Source: Peristeroidobacter agariperforans (GTDB lineage Bacteria; Pseudomonadota; Gammaproteobacteria; Steroidobacterales; Steroidobacteraceae). From it: a stretch of DNA of 64,000 nt. The stretch is taken from contig NZ_RYFW01000001.1 of assembly GCF_004138335.1 (NCBI RefSeq), positions 186,001-250,000 on the forward strand, in the 5' to 3' direction. The translations under genes and the position numbers were made by a program. The notes under the pieces were generated by a model. It was not told the DNA's origin, did not search any database, and worked only from the letters and a program-made list of their open reading frames with translations. Of this stretch, positions 27,210-36,350 are shown one piece after another. Each line of letters begins with the position of its first letter. Position 1 is the stretch's first letter.

Positions 27210-27332
27210 GAGCGTGCAAGCTTAAAGCAATCCTCGCATCCCTCCCACCCAGCAGTACAAACCGACCGCACGAAGATGCATGTGGCGGGCGCATCGGCTA
27301 TACATGCGATGGGATGGAACCTGGGCGAGCCA

Positions 27333-29732
27333 ATGAACAACGACGTTTCCAAGGACAGAGTCCGGCCGCGGGCGCCTCGCATTTTCTCTGCTGTGCTGTT
27401 CGTTATCGGTGTCGTGCTCCTGCTCGGCGGCGGGCGATTGGTGATGCTCGGCGGCTCCTGCTACTACCTGACCGCCGGCGCGGCGCTCGTCGCCAGCGCG
27501 GTCGGGTTGTGGCGGGCGAAAGCCTGGGGCGCGTACCTATATGGAGTGTTGACTCTCGGCACGGTCATCTGGGCCGTCGCCGAAGCCGGCTTCGACGGCT
27601 GGGCCCTGGCGCCACGCGTACTGCCATTCCTGGTGCTCGGATTGTTTCTTTTGCGCCCCCGAACTCGCCGCGCACTGCTCGACCGTGAGCCACGACCGCT
27701 ACGCAGTTCTTGGATCACCTGGGCTTCGATTGCTTCGTTGGTTGCCGTTGGCGTCGGCGTCGCCTTGCGCACTCCGTACCCAACTCAGCCATTTCCCAGC
27801 ATGAGTGAAACATCGGGCGCGCCCCCGAGCGATTGGCAACACTGGGGCGGCTCGGCTGCCGGGCGCCGCTATGCCGCGTTCGACCAGATCGATCCGAGCA
27901 ACGTTTCCAAACTGGCCGTGGCCTGGACCTATCGCACAGCTGTCGGCGGTGCATTCAAAGCGACGCCTCTGCAAGTCGGCGACACGCTGTACGTCTGTCT
28001 TGCGGGCAACATCATCACTGCACTGGACTCGGCCACTGGCGCCGAACGGTGGCGCTTCGATCCCAAGCTCAACGATTCGAAAGTCGGCTTCACAACGACT
28101 TGTCGCGGCGTGACTTACCACCGGTCGCCAGACAGCTTGCCCGCGTGCACTGAACGCATTCTTACAGCGACGACCGACGCACGACTTATCGCAGTCGACG
28201 CAGCAACCGGACAACGTTGCACGGACTTCGGCACGAACGGCCAAGTCAGCTTGCTGACGGGCATGGGCGAGGTAAAACCCGGCTTCTACTATGTGACCTC
28301 GCCGCCCACCATGGCGAGCGGCGTCGCGGTGCTCGGGGGTTGGGTTGCAGACAATGTCGAAGTGCAGGAACCGTCCGGCGTGATCCGCGGCTTCGATCCG
28401 ATCAGCGGGGGCATGCTGTGGGCTTGGGATATCGGGCGCACGGAACCCGTGACCGAGCTGAAACCCGGCGAAACATTCACCCGCGGCACGCCGAACGCGT
28501 GGAGCGTGTTCAGCGCCGATGATGAGTTGGGATTGGTTTACATACCGACCGGCAATGCTACGCCCGATTACTATGGCGGCCATCGCTCGCCGGAATCTGA
28601 GCGCTTCGCCAGTTCGGTCGTCGCACTCGATGCGAAGACCGGCACGTTGCGCTGGTCCTTCCAGACAACGCATCACGATATCTGGGACTACGACGTCCCA
28701 TCGCAGCCCGTGCTCGTTGACTTCGTGCCCGCGGGACAGACGGAGAAAGTGCGGGCGCTGGTCGCGCCCACGAAGCGCGGCGAGTTGTTTCTTCTCGATC
28801 GCGAGACCGGCCAGCCGCTCGCCGATGTCGAGGAACGACCCGTTCCGCAAACCGACGTGCCGGATGAATGGACGGCGAAGACGCAGCCGTTCTCCGTCGG
28901 CATGCCCGGCTTCAATCGCGAGCCACTCACCGAAGCGCAGATGTGGGGCATCACGCCCATCGATCAGATGCTTTGCCGCATCCAGTTTCGACGACTGCGC
29001 TACGAAGGACCGCTCACGCCGCCGTCCTTGGGCGGCAGCATTCAGTTTCCCGGTTTTGCCGGCGGCATGAATTGGGGCAGCGTCGCGATCGATGAATCGA
29101 GCAATGTAATGATCGTGAACGCGTTGCAGTTTGCGAATCACGTGAAATTATTTCCTCGCGCCGCCGTCAACAAAGAGACGATGCTGGGCTTCGGTGGTGG
29201 GCGCCAGCTCGGCACGCCCTACGCCGCGTACACCGCACCGTTTCTGTCACCGCTGTTTGCCCCGTGCCAGCAGCCACCCTACGGTGAGATCGCCGCCGTC
29301 GATCTGCGCACTCGCTCGGTGATCTGGCGCAGGCCGCTAGGCTCAGCGAACGAACTGGGGCCGCTTGGACTGAAATTCAGGCTGTCGATTCCCATGGGTG
29401 TGCCGTATTCGGGCGGCACCGTCGTGTCCAAAGGCGGGCTGGTGTTCATGGGTGGCACGATGGATCGCCGCTTCCGCGCGCTCGATCTGCGCACGGGCAA
29501 GATACTTTGGAGCGACGTGTTGCCTAACAATGCTCAGGCAACACCGATGAGCTACGTGTCGCCGCGGACCCACAAGCAGTACGTCGTCATCGCCGTGCCC
29601 GCAACGGACTCTCCCGAGGATAGTCACGTCGCAGAGCCCGAAGCACAGCAAGGCGCCGACAAGTCGGCTCCAAGGGCCCATGCCGGCGGGTGGCTGATTG
29701 CATATGCGCTGCCCGAAGCGGACACTCGCTAA
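27333..29732 (+). CDS. Membrane-bound PQQ-dependent dehydrogenase, glucose/quinate/shikimate family
   Basis: Inner-membrane quinoprotein with a periplasmic PQQ domain that oxidises an aldose or quinate/shikimate and passes electrons to ubiquinone. Five hydrophobic segments lie within the first 140 residues, followed by the eight-bladed propeller starting at DWQHWGGSAAGRRYAAFDQI. WSFQTTHHDIWDYDVPSQPVLVDF is the conserved PQQ-domain block, and GVPYSGGTVVSKGGLVFMGGT is near the C-terminus. The 799-residue length equals the Gcd type. The ATG at 27333 is chosen by family length; 27309 is an alternative. Substrate cannot be told from sequence alone. No pqq biosynthesis gene is in the window. Confidence 0.9.
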   Translation: MNNDVSKDRVRPRAPRIFSAVLFVIGVVLLLGGGRLVMLGGSCYYLTAGAALVASAVGLWRAKAWGAYLYGVLTLGTVIWAVAEAGFDGWALAPRVLPFLVLGLFLLRPRTRRALLDREPRPLRSSWITWASIASLVAVGVGVALRTPYPTQPFPSMSETSGAPPSDWQHWGGSAAGRRYAAFDQIDPSNVSKLAVAWTYRTAVGGAFKATPLQVGDTLYVCLAGNIITALDSATGAERWRFDPKLNDSKVGFTTTCRGVTYHRSPDSLPACTERILTATTDARLIAVDAATGQRCTDFGTNGQVSLLTGMGEVKPGFYYVTSPPTMASGVAVLGGWVADNVEVQEPSGVIRGFDPISGGMLWAWDIGRTEPVTELKPGETFTRGTPNAWSVFSADDELGLVYIPTGNATPDYYGGHRSPESERFASSVVALDAKTGTLRWSFQTTHHDIWDYDVPSQPVLVDFVPAGQTEKVRALVAPTKRGELFLLDRETGQPLADVEERPVPQTDVPDEWTAKTQPFSVGMPGFNREPLTEAQMWGITPIDQMLCRIQFRRLRYEGPLTPPSLGGSIQFPGFAGGMNWGSVAIDESSNVMIVNALQFANHVKLFPRAAVNKETMLGFGGGRQLGTPYAAYTAPFLSPLFAPCQQPPYGEIAAVDLRTRSVIWRRPLGSANELGPLGLKFRLSIPMGVPYSGGTVVSKGGLVFMGGTMDRRFRALDLRTGKILWSDVLPNNAQATPMSYVSPRTHKQYVVIAVPATDSPEDSHVAEPEAQQGADKSAPRAHAGGWLIAYALPEADTR

Positions 29733-29734
29733 CC

Positions 29735-30676
29735 ATGGCTGATATTCCAAGCATTGCGGCGTCCGTTTCCTCCTTGAAACAGCACCTCGAGGCGCATCGC
29801 TACATCTGTTCCGATCAGATCGCGACCGCGGTGTACCTCGCCTATCACTTGCGCAAGCCCGTCCTGATCGAAGGCCCGCCCGGCGTCGGCAAGACGGAGC
29901 TTGCGAAGACCACGGCCGAGATGTTCGAGCTGCCGCTGATCCGCCTGCAGTGCTACGAAGGGCTGGATGAAGCGAAGGCGCTGTACGAATGGAAGTACGG
30001 CAAGCAATTGCTCTATACGCAGGTGCTCAAGCAGACCCTCGATGAAGTTCTGCAGGGCGCGAAGGGCTTCGCGGAGTCCGTGAAGCGATTGCATGAGTTC
30101 GGCGATATCTTTTTCTCGGAAGAGTTCCTGGAAGCGCGGCCGTTGCTGAAGGCGCTGCGAGAGGAACGCGGCTGCGTGCTGCTCATCGACGAGGTGGACA
30201 AGTCCGATCACGAGTTCGAATCGCTGCTGCTGGAGATCCTGTCGGACTATCAGGTGTCGATCCCGGAGATCGGCACGGTGAAGGCGCGGCACACACCGCC
30301 GCTCGTGTTCCTGACCAGCAACAACACGCGCGAGATCTCCGACGCGCTCAAACGCCGCTGCCTGCATTTGTACATCCCATTTCCGGACATCGCGCTCGAA
30401 CAACGCATCGTCAACGCCCGCGTCCCGGAGGTTGCTCCCCAGCTGCGCGAGCAACTGGTTCGATTCATTCACGATCTGCGTGAGCTGGACCTGAAGAAAG
30501 TGCCGTCGATCAGCGAGACCATCGACTGGGCGCGCACCCTGCTCCTGCTGCACGCAGATCGGCTCGACTCGGAGCTGGTGCGCAATACGATGAATGTAAT
30601 CTTGAAGTATCAGGAAGATATCGAGAGCGTGCAGCCCGAGCTGCGCGGCCTGACCGACAAGGCAGTCCGTTCCTGA
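29735..30676 (+). CDS. MoxR-family AAA+ ATPase
   Basis: A 313-residue AAA+ chaperone-like ATPase. Walker A is EGPPGVGKTELAKT, Walker B CVLLIDEVDKSD, sensor 1 FLTSNNTREISDALKRRCLHLYIPFP. MoxR proteins typically work with a VWA-domain protein to activate or insert cofactors into partner enzymes; here the VWA partner is the next gene. The start is two bases after the PQQ dehydrogenase stop, an arrangement that makes the dehydrogenase a candidate client, though this is inference. Confidence 0.92.
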   Translation: MADIPSIAASVSSLKQHLEAHRYICSDQIATAVYLAYHLRKPVLIEGPPGVGKTELAKTTAEMFELPLIRLQCYEGLDEAKALYEWKYGKQLLYTQVLKQTLDEVLQGAKGFAESVKRLHEFGDIFFSEEFLEARPLLKALREERGCVLLIDEVDKSDHEFESLLLEILSDYQVSIPEIGTVKARHTPPLVFLTSNNTREISDALKRRCLHLYIPFPDIALEQRIVNARVPEVAPQLREQLVRFIHDLRELDLKKVPSISETIDWARTLLLLHADRLDSELVRNTMNVILKYQEDIESVQPELRGLTDKAVRS

Positions 30677-30691
30677 CGAGGCTGCGCCGTC

Positions 30692-32182
30692 ATGGACCAA
30701 CTGCTCACCAACTTCATCCGCGCGCTGCGTAATGCCGATGTGCGTATCTCCACGGCAGAGACGCTCGACGCGTTCAGCACCGTGCAGTTGGTGGGTTATC
30801 GCGATCGGCAATTGTTGAAGGATAGCCTCGGGCTGGTGTTGCCCAAGACACCGGACGAGAAAGCAGCATTCGACACTTGCTTCGATCAGTTCTTCTCTTT
30901 TCGTGAGCGCTCGCCTCTGCCCACGTCGGACACGCTGAGCAGCGAAGACGACAGCGCCGCCGATGCAGATGGCGCACAGCCAGGCAACGCAGATGCGGGC
31001 AGCGGCGATTCACAGGGCAAACGGACGGGACAAGGCGAACGCACGAACGCTGCCACACAGATCGTTCGCGAAGATGCGAGCAGCACAGAGTCACTCGGCA
31101 ACGGCGATATATCGGCAGCTCAATCCGCGCTCGGCCAGCTCCTTACCCGGGCGAACACGATCGAGATCAACATGGCCATCAGCGCCGCTGGCCAGCAAGT
31201 GAACGTTCACGAGATCGAATTATTCACCCAGAAAGGCGTGTACACGCGCCGCATGCTCGAAGCGATGGGGCACGGCGATCTGCAACAGGAAATATTCACG
31301 CTGACCGCTAGCGATGCCATTCCGGATCGTCGCCTCGCGCAGGATCTTGGCCGGCGACGCGATTGGTTGCGCGAGCGTGTGCGTGACTATGTCGAGCATC
31401 AATTCTTGTTACACGCCGATGTCACGGGAAGGCGGCTCCGCGAAAGCCTGCTGCGCGACCTTCGACTCTCGACCCTGGAGCAGCGCCACCATCGCCTGCT
31501 TCAAGATCTGGTCCAGCGAATGGCTCGCAAGCTCGTCGCTGCTTACTCGCGCCGACGCAAAGTGTTTCGTCGCGGTCAGCTGCACGTTCCCCGCACGCTG
31601 CGCCGGAACATGAAGTACGACGACGCCATTTTCGATCTGCAATGGAAATCGGTGAAGACCGACAAGCCCAAGGTCTTCGCGATCTGCGACGTGAGCGGCT
31701 CGGTCGCAAACTACGCGCGCTTCATGCTGATGTTTCTATACAGCCTGGAGGAAGTGCTGCCGAAGGTCCGCTCGTTCGCCTTCTCATCCGACCTGGGCGA
31801 AGTCTCCGATCTGTTCGCCCGCAACGACATCGACGACGCGATTGCCTTGGCTTTGCGTCAATACGGCAACGGCTCAACCGACTACGGCCAGGCGCTCGCC
31901 GATTTCCGGAAACTCTGCCTCGGCGACATCGACAAGCGCACCACGGTCATCATTCTCGGCGATGCACGGAACAACTATGGCGACACCCGCAGTGACGTGC
32001 TCAAGGAAGTTTACGATCGCGCCCGTCGCGTGATCTGGCTGAACCCCGAGCCACGCCCGATGTGGAACACGGGTGATTCGGAGATGAGGCACTACTCGCC
32101 GTATTGCCACCAGGTCGATGAGTGCGGAACGCTGACTCAGCTCGAGAGGGTCGTGAGTCGGCTGCTGCAGTCAGCGCGATAG
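30692..32182 (+). CDS. CoxE-like VWA-domain protein
   Basis: The 496-residue protein has an N-terminal helical region (MDQLLTNFIRALRNADVRISTAETLDAF), a low-complexity Asp/Ser/Gly linker (about 75-135), and a C-terminal VWA domain with the MIDAS-like motif FAICDVSGSVANYARFM, plus GSTDYGQAL and VIILGDARNNYGD. This is the CoxE family that pairs with MoxR ATPases, as in CO dehydrogenase maturation. No cox structural genes are present, so the client is unknown. It lies 15 bases after moxR. Confidence 0.88.
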   Translation: MDQLLTNFIRALRNADVRISTAETLDAFSTVQLVGYRDRQLLKDSLGLVLPKTPDEKAAFDTCFDQFFSFRERSPLPTSDTLSSEDDSAADADGAQPGNADAGSGDSQGKRTGQGERTNAATQIVREDASSTESLGNGDISAAQSALGQLLTRANTIEINMAISAAGQQVNVHEIELFTQKGVYTRRMLEAMGHGDLQQEIFTLTASDAIPDRRLAQDLGRRRDWLRERVRDYVEHQFLLHADVTGRRLRESLLRDLRLSTLEQRHHRLLQDLVQRMARKLVAAYSRRRKVFRRGQLHVPRTLRRNMKYDDAIFDLQWKSVKTDKPKVFAICDVSGSVANYARFMLMFLYSLEEVLPKVRSFAFSSDLGEVSDLFARNDIDDAIALALRQYGNGSTDYGQALADFRKLCLGDIDKRTTVIILGDARNNYGDTRSDVLKEVYDRARRVIWLNPEPRPMWNTGDSEMRHYSPYCHQVDECGTLTQLERVVSRLLQSAR

Positions 32183-32209
32183 GCCGCGCTCTATTGGTCG
32201 AGCGCGGCC
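32182..32209. terminator. Hairpin between convergent coxE-like and stomatin genes
   Basis: A perfect 10-bp GC-rich stem GGCCGCGCTC / GAGCGCGGCC with an eight-base loop fills the short gap between the two convergent stop codons. It has no marked T-run, so it may work weakly in both directions. Confidence 0.6.
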
Positions 32210-32219
32210 GTGCTGCCGT

Positions 32220-33152
32220 TCAGCCAGCCGCCTTGTTCTGCTGCTTCACCACGCTGGTGGCCATGGCGATCATCGAAGGAATATCGCTGAGCGTCGCCGG
32301 CACGATCAGCGTGCTCGATGCCTCGTCCGCGAGCTTGCCGAACTGCTTCACATACTCTTCGGCGACACGCAGCTGCATGGCTTCCATACCGCCGGGGCTC
32401 GCGAGTGCCTCGCCGACACGCTTCAAGCCTTCGGCAGTGGCGGTGGCGATCGCCATGATGGCTTGCGCCTGACCCTGGGCTTCGTTGATCTGCTGCTGCT
32501 TGTTCGCCTCGGACTGTTTGATCACCCGCTGCTTGTCGCCCTCGGCCTGGTTGATCTTGGCATCGCGCTCGCCTTCCGAGGCGAGCACGACGGCGCGCTT
32601 CTCTCGCTCTGCGCGCATCTGCTTTTCCATCGCGTGCAGCACATCTTTCGGCGGATTGATGTTCTTGATCTCGTAGCGCAGGACCTTCACGCCCCAGGCG
32701 TTCGAGGCGTGGTCCAGCTCGCTGACCACATTCGCGTTGATCGTGGCGCGCGCTTCGAAGGTGCGATCCAGGTCGATCTTGCCGATCTCGCTGCGCAGGG
32801 TGGTCTGCGCCAGCTGGATGATGGCGAAACGATAGTTGGTGATGCCGTACGAGGCATCGCGCGCATCCAGCACCTGCAGATACAACACGCCATCGACGCC
32901 GACCTGCACGTTGTCCTTGGTGATACAGACCTGCTCGGGAATATCGAGCGCTTCCTCCTTGAGCGTATGTTTATAGGCGATGCGCTCGACGAACGGCACC
33001 AGGATGTGGAAGCCCGCCTGCAGGGTGCGGCTGTAGCGGCCGAGCGTTTCGACGACGAACGCGCTCTGCTGGGGCACGACGATCGCGGTCTTCATCAGAA
33101 TGATGAACACCAGCACCAGGACGGCCAGCACCACATACATGGTTGTGCTCAC
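32220..33152 (-). CDS. qmcA: SPFH/stomatin-like membrane protein (QmcA/paraslipin type)
   Basis: One N-terminal membrane helix (YVVLAVLVLVFIILMKTAIVV) is followed by the SPFH domain: VPQQSAFVVETLGRYSRTLQAGFH, ALDIPEQVCITKDNVQV and DHASNAWGVKVLRYEIKNI. A coiled coil rich in Ala, Glu and Lys then runs to the C-terminus (KRAVVLASEGERDAKINQAEGDKQRV). Members form large rings in the inner membrane and are linked to membrane microdomains and FtsH-type quality control. It pairs with the downstream NfeD gene, the standard partner. 310 residues is normal. Confidence 0.93.
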   Translation of the reverse strand: MSTTMYVVLAVLVLVFIILMKTAIVVPQQSAFVVETLGRYSRTLQAGFHILVPFVERIAYKHTLKEEALDIPEQVCITKDNVQVGVDGVLYLQVLDARDASYGITNYRFAIIQLAQTTLRSEIGKIDLDRTFEARATINANVVSELDHASNAWGVKVLRYEIKNINPPKDVLHAMEKQMRAEREKRAVVLASEGERDAKINQAEGDKQRVIKQSEANKQQQINEAQGQAQAIMAIATATAEGLKRVGEALASPGGMEAMQLRVAEEYVKQFGKLADEASSTLIVPATLSDIPSMIAMATSVVKQQNKAAG

Positions 33153-33192
33153 GAAAACCTCCAGCTTTTGTGAATATTCGAAGGAAGACGCG

Positions 33193-33630
33193 TCAGGCGG
33201 TCGCGCGCACCAGCAGCGTCAGACCGTCGACATTCGCAATCACGGCCTCGCGACCGGCTTCGATCGGCGTTTCATCGACGTTGCGCGCTGTCCAGGAAGT
33301 GCCGCGGTAATCGACACGGCAGGTTTGCGACGGCTCGAGCCGGACCGGGACGGTGACGCGATCACCGACGGTCAGGCGCTCTTCGACGTGGCCCGTGCGG
33401 CTGCGGACCAATTCATAGGCGCGCTTGCGAAAAGTCACCATCGAGGTGACCGCGAAAACCGAGAGCGCGAGCACCTGCGCCCAATCTGGCATGTCCACGC
33501 CAGCAAGGCCGAGCAAACCGACAAGGGCGGCGGAGATGCCGAAGAACACCAGGTAGAACTGCGCATCGAAGACGAACATTTCGATCGCGAGCGAGATCGC
33601 GGCAACGATCATCCAGGCCCACCAAGCCAT
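33193..33630 (-). CDS. NfeD-like membrane protein (short form)
   Basis: A 145-residue protein with about three N-terminal helices (AWMIVAAISLAIEMFVFDAQFYLVFFGISAALVGLL) and a C-terminal OB-fold (GDRVTVPVRLEPSQTCRVDYRGTSWTARN). This is the short, protease-less NfeD type that partners stomatin-like proteins. The start at 33630 is supported by AGGAGGG upstream on the coding strand. It precedes qmcA by 40 bases in the direction of transcription. Confidence 0.92.
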   Translation of the reverse strand: MAWWAWMIVAAISLAIEMFVFDAQFYLVFFGISAALVGLLGLAGVDMPDWAQVLALSVFAVTSMVTFRKRAYELVRSRTGHVEERLTVGDRVTVPVRLEPSQTCRVDYRGTSWTARNVDETPIEAGREAVIANVDGLTLLVRATA

Positions 33631-33671
33631 GACGCTCCCTCCTGTGCAGCTCGTGCAGATATTACCAGCGC

Positions 33672-33704
33672 ACAAAAGAAAAGCCCCGCCGAAGCGGGGC
33701 TTTC
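33672..33704 (-). terminator. Rho-independent terminator of groES-groEL
   Basis: Reading leftward, a 10-bp stem (AAAGCCCCGC and its complement, 33680-33703) with a four-base loop is followed by TTTTCTTTT on the minus strand. It lies 27 bases after the groEL stop. Confidence 0.92.
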
Positions 33705-33730
33705 CCTGAATGAAACCGACTCGGGGTCGA

Positions 33731-35380
<1,650 letters not shown>

Positions 35381-35427
35381 TCAACCTCTAGAATTTCTTT
35401 CGGTAAGGGACGGGGGCTGGCGATCGA

Positions 35428-35730
35428 TTACTTTTCGATCACGGCCATGACGTCTTCCTCGCGCATCACGAGGAGCTCTTCGCCGTCGACCTTCACTTCG
35501 GTGCCGCTGTACTTGCCGAACAGAATGTTGTCGCCAACCTTCACGTCCAGCGCGCGCACTTCGCCGTTCTCCAGGATCTTGCCCTTGCCGACCGCAACGA
35601 CCTTGCCCTTGATCGGCTTCTCGGTCGCCGAGTCCGGAATCACGATGCCGCCGGGGGAGGTGCGCTCCTCTTCCAGGCGCTTGATGATCACGCGATCGTG
35701 CAGGGGACGAATCTTCAGTTTGTCGGCCAT
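35428..35730 (-). CDS. groES: Co-chaperonin GroES
   Basis: 10-kDa lid of the GroEL chamber. [34 protein letters not shown] contains the mobile loop; [34 protein letters not shown] ends the beta-barrel. 100 residues. It is first in the operon and is preceded by a CIRCE operator and a heat-shock-type promoter. Confidence 0.98.
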   Translation of the reverse strand: MADKLKIRPLHDRVIIKRLEEERTSPGGIVIPDSATEKPIKGKVVAVGKGKILENGEVRALDVKVGDNILFGKYSGTEVKVDGEELLVMREEDVMAVIEK

Positions 35731-35853
35731 AGCTCAAACCTCGGCAAAGCTAGTTTGCGATTGGATTGACGAGTCAGGTTAAAAACGGCCGGCGCGAAGC
35801 CGGCGTGTTCGAATCGTGGCTTGGGTGCGGGCCAGGTCGATCGCAAGATCGCG

Positions 35854-35880
35854 TTAGCACTCACCCCATGCGGGTGCTAA
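35854..35880. promoter_or_regulatory. CIRCE operator (HrcA site) upstream of groES
   Basis: TTAGCACTC, nine bases, then GGGTGCTAA: matches the CIRCE inverted repeat TTAGCACTC-N9-GAGTGCTAA with one mismatch in the right arm. It lies 123 bases from the groES start and directly downstream of the -10 box of a sigma-32-like promoter, placing it at the transcription start where HrcA would block initiation. Confidence 0.88.
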
Positions 35881-35908
35881 TAATAGGGAGCGAAGGGGAT
35901 ATTTCAAG
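35880..35908 (-). promoter_or_regulatory. Sigma-32-like heat-shock promoter of groES-groEL
   Basis: On the minus strand CTTGAAA (35902-35908) and CCTATTAT (35880-35887) are separated by 14 bases, close to the sigma-32 consensus CTTGAAA-N14-CCCCATNT. The -35 box is perfect; the -10 is divergent. It overlaps the edge of the CIRCE element. Confidence 0.7.
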
Positions 35909-36010
35909 TCGAATTTGGCGCTCGCGTTGACCCCCATGTAGTTGCATAAGCACTGCCTTCCAGGCTGCCGATTGGCTATGCTGCGCGCCGCGCCAAGCGA
36001 GTGTAACCCC

Positions 36011-36349
36011 ATGACCGACCAAGTGATTGTTGCTCTCTCGAGCTGCCCGGACGAGGCCACGGCCAAGCGTCTGGCCGAGGCTTTCGTGAGCGAGCGGCTG
36101 GCAACCTGCGTGAATCGGGTCGGCGGCGTCGCCTCGACATACTTCTGGGACGGGCGTCTCCAGGACGACGCTGAGATTCTGTTAATCATTAAGACTACGG
36201 CAGCGCGCCTGGCGGGACTGGAAGCCCGGCTGCAGGCCCTGCACCCTTATGAATTGCCGGAGCTCGTGGTCTTGCCGGTCCTCGGCGGGAACGAACGCTA
36301 TCTGCAATGGGTCCGAACCGGCGTGAGCGAAACTTCCGAAGGCGAATAA
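36011..36349 (+). CDS. cutA: CutA1 divalent-cation tolerance protein
   Basis: Small trimeric periplasmic/cytosolic protein of the CutA1 family: VALSSCPDEATAKRLAEAFVSERLATCVNRV, STYFWDGRLQDDAEILLIIKTT, and LHPYELPELVVLPVLGGNERYLQWV. The ATG at 36011 gives a normal 112-residue protein; further upstream starts at 35942 and 35978 would add residues not typical of the family. It is immediately followed by dsbD, a frequent association. Confidence 0.94.
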   Translation: MTDQVIVALSSCPDEATAKRLAEAFVSERLATCVNRVGGVASTYFWDGRLQDDAEILLIIKTTAARLAGLEARLQALHPYELPELVVLPVLGGNERYLQWVRTGVSETSEGE

Positions 36350-36350
36350 C

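Noticed and set aside
26688..27332. Upstream extension of the PQQ dehydrogenase frame to 26688
   Set aside because: This part is antisense to the ABC ATPase; the dehydrogenase family length and first membrane helix fix the start near 27333.
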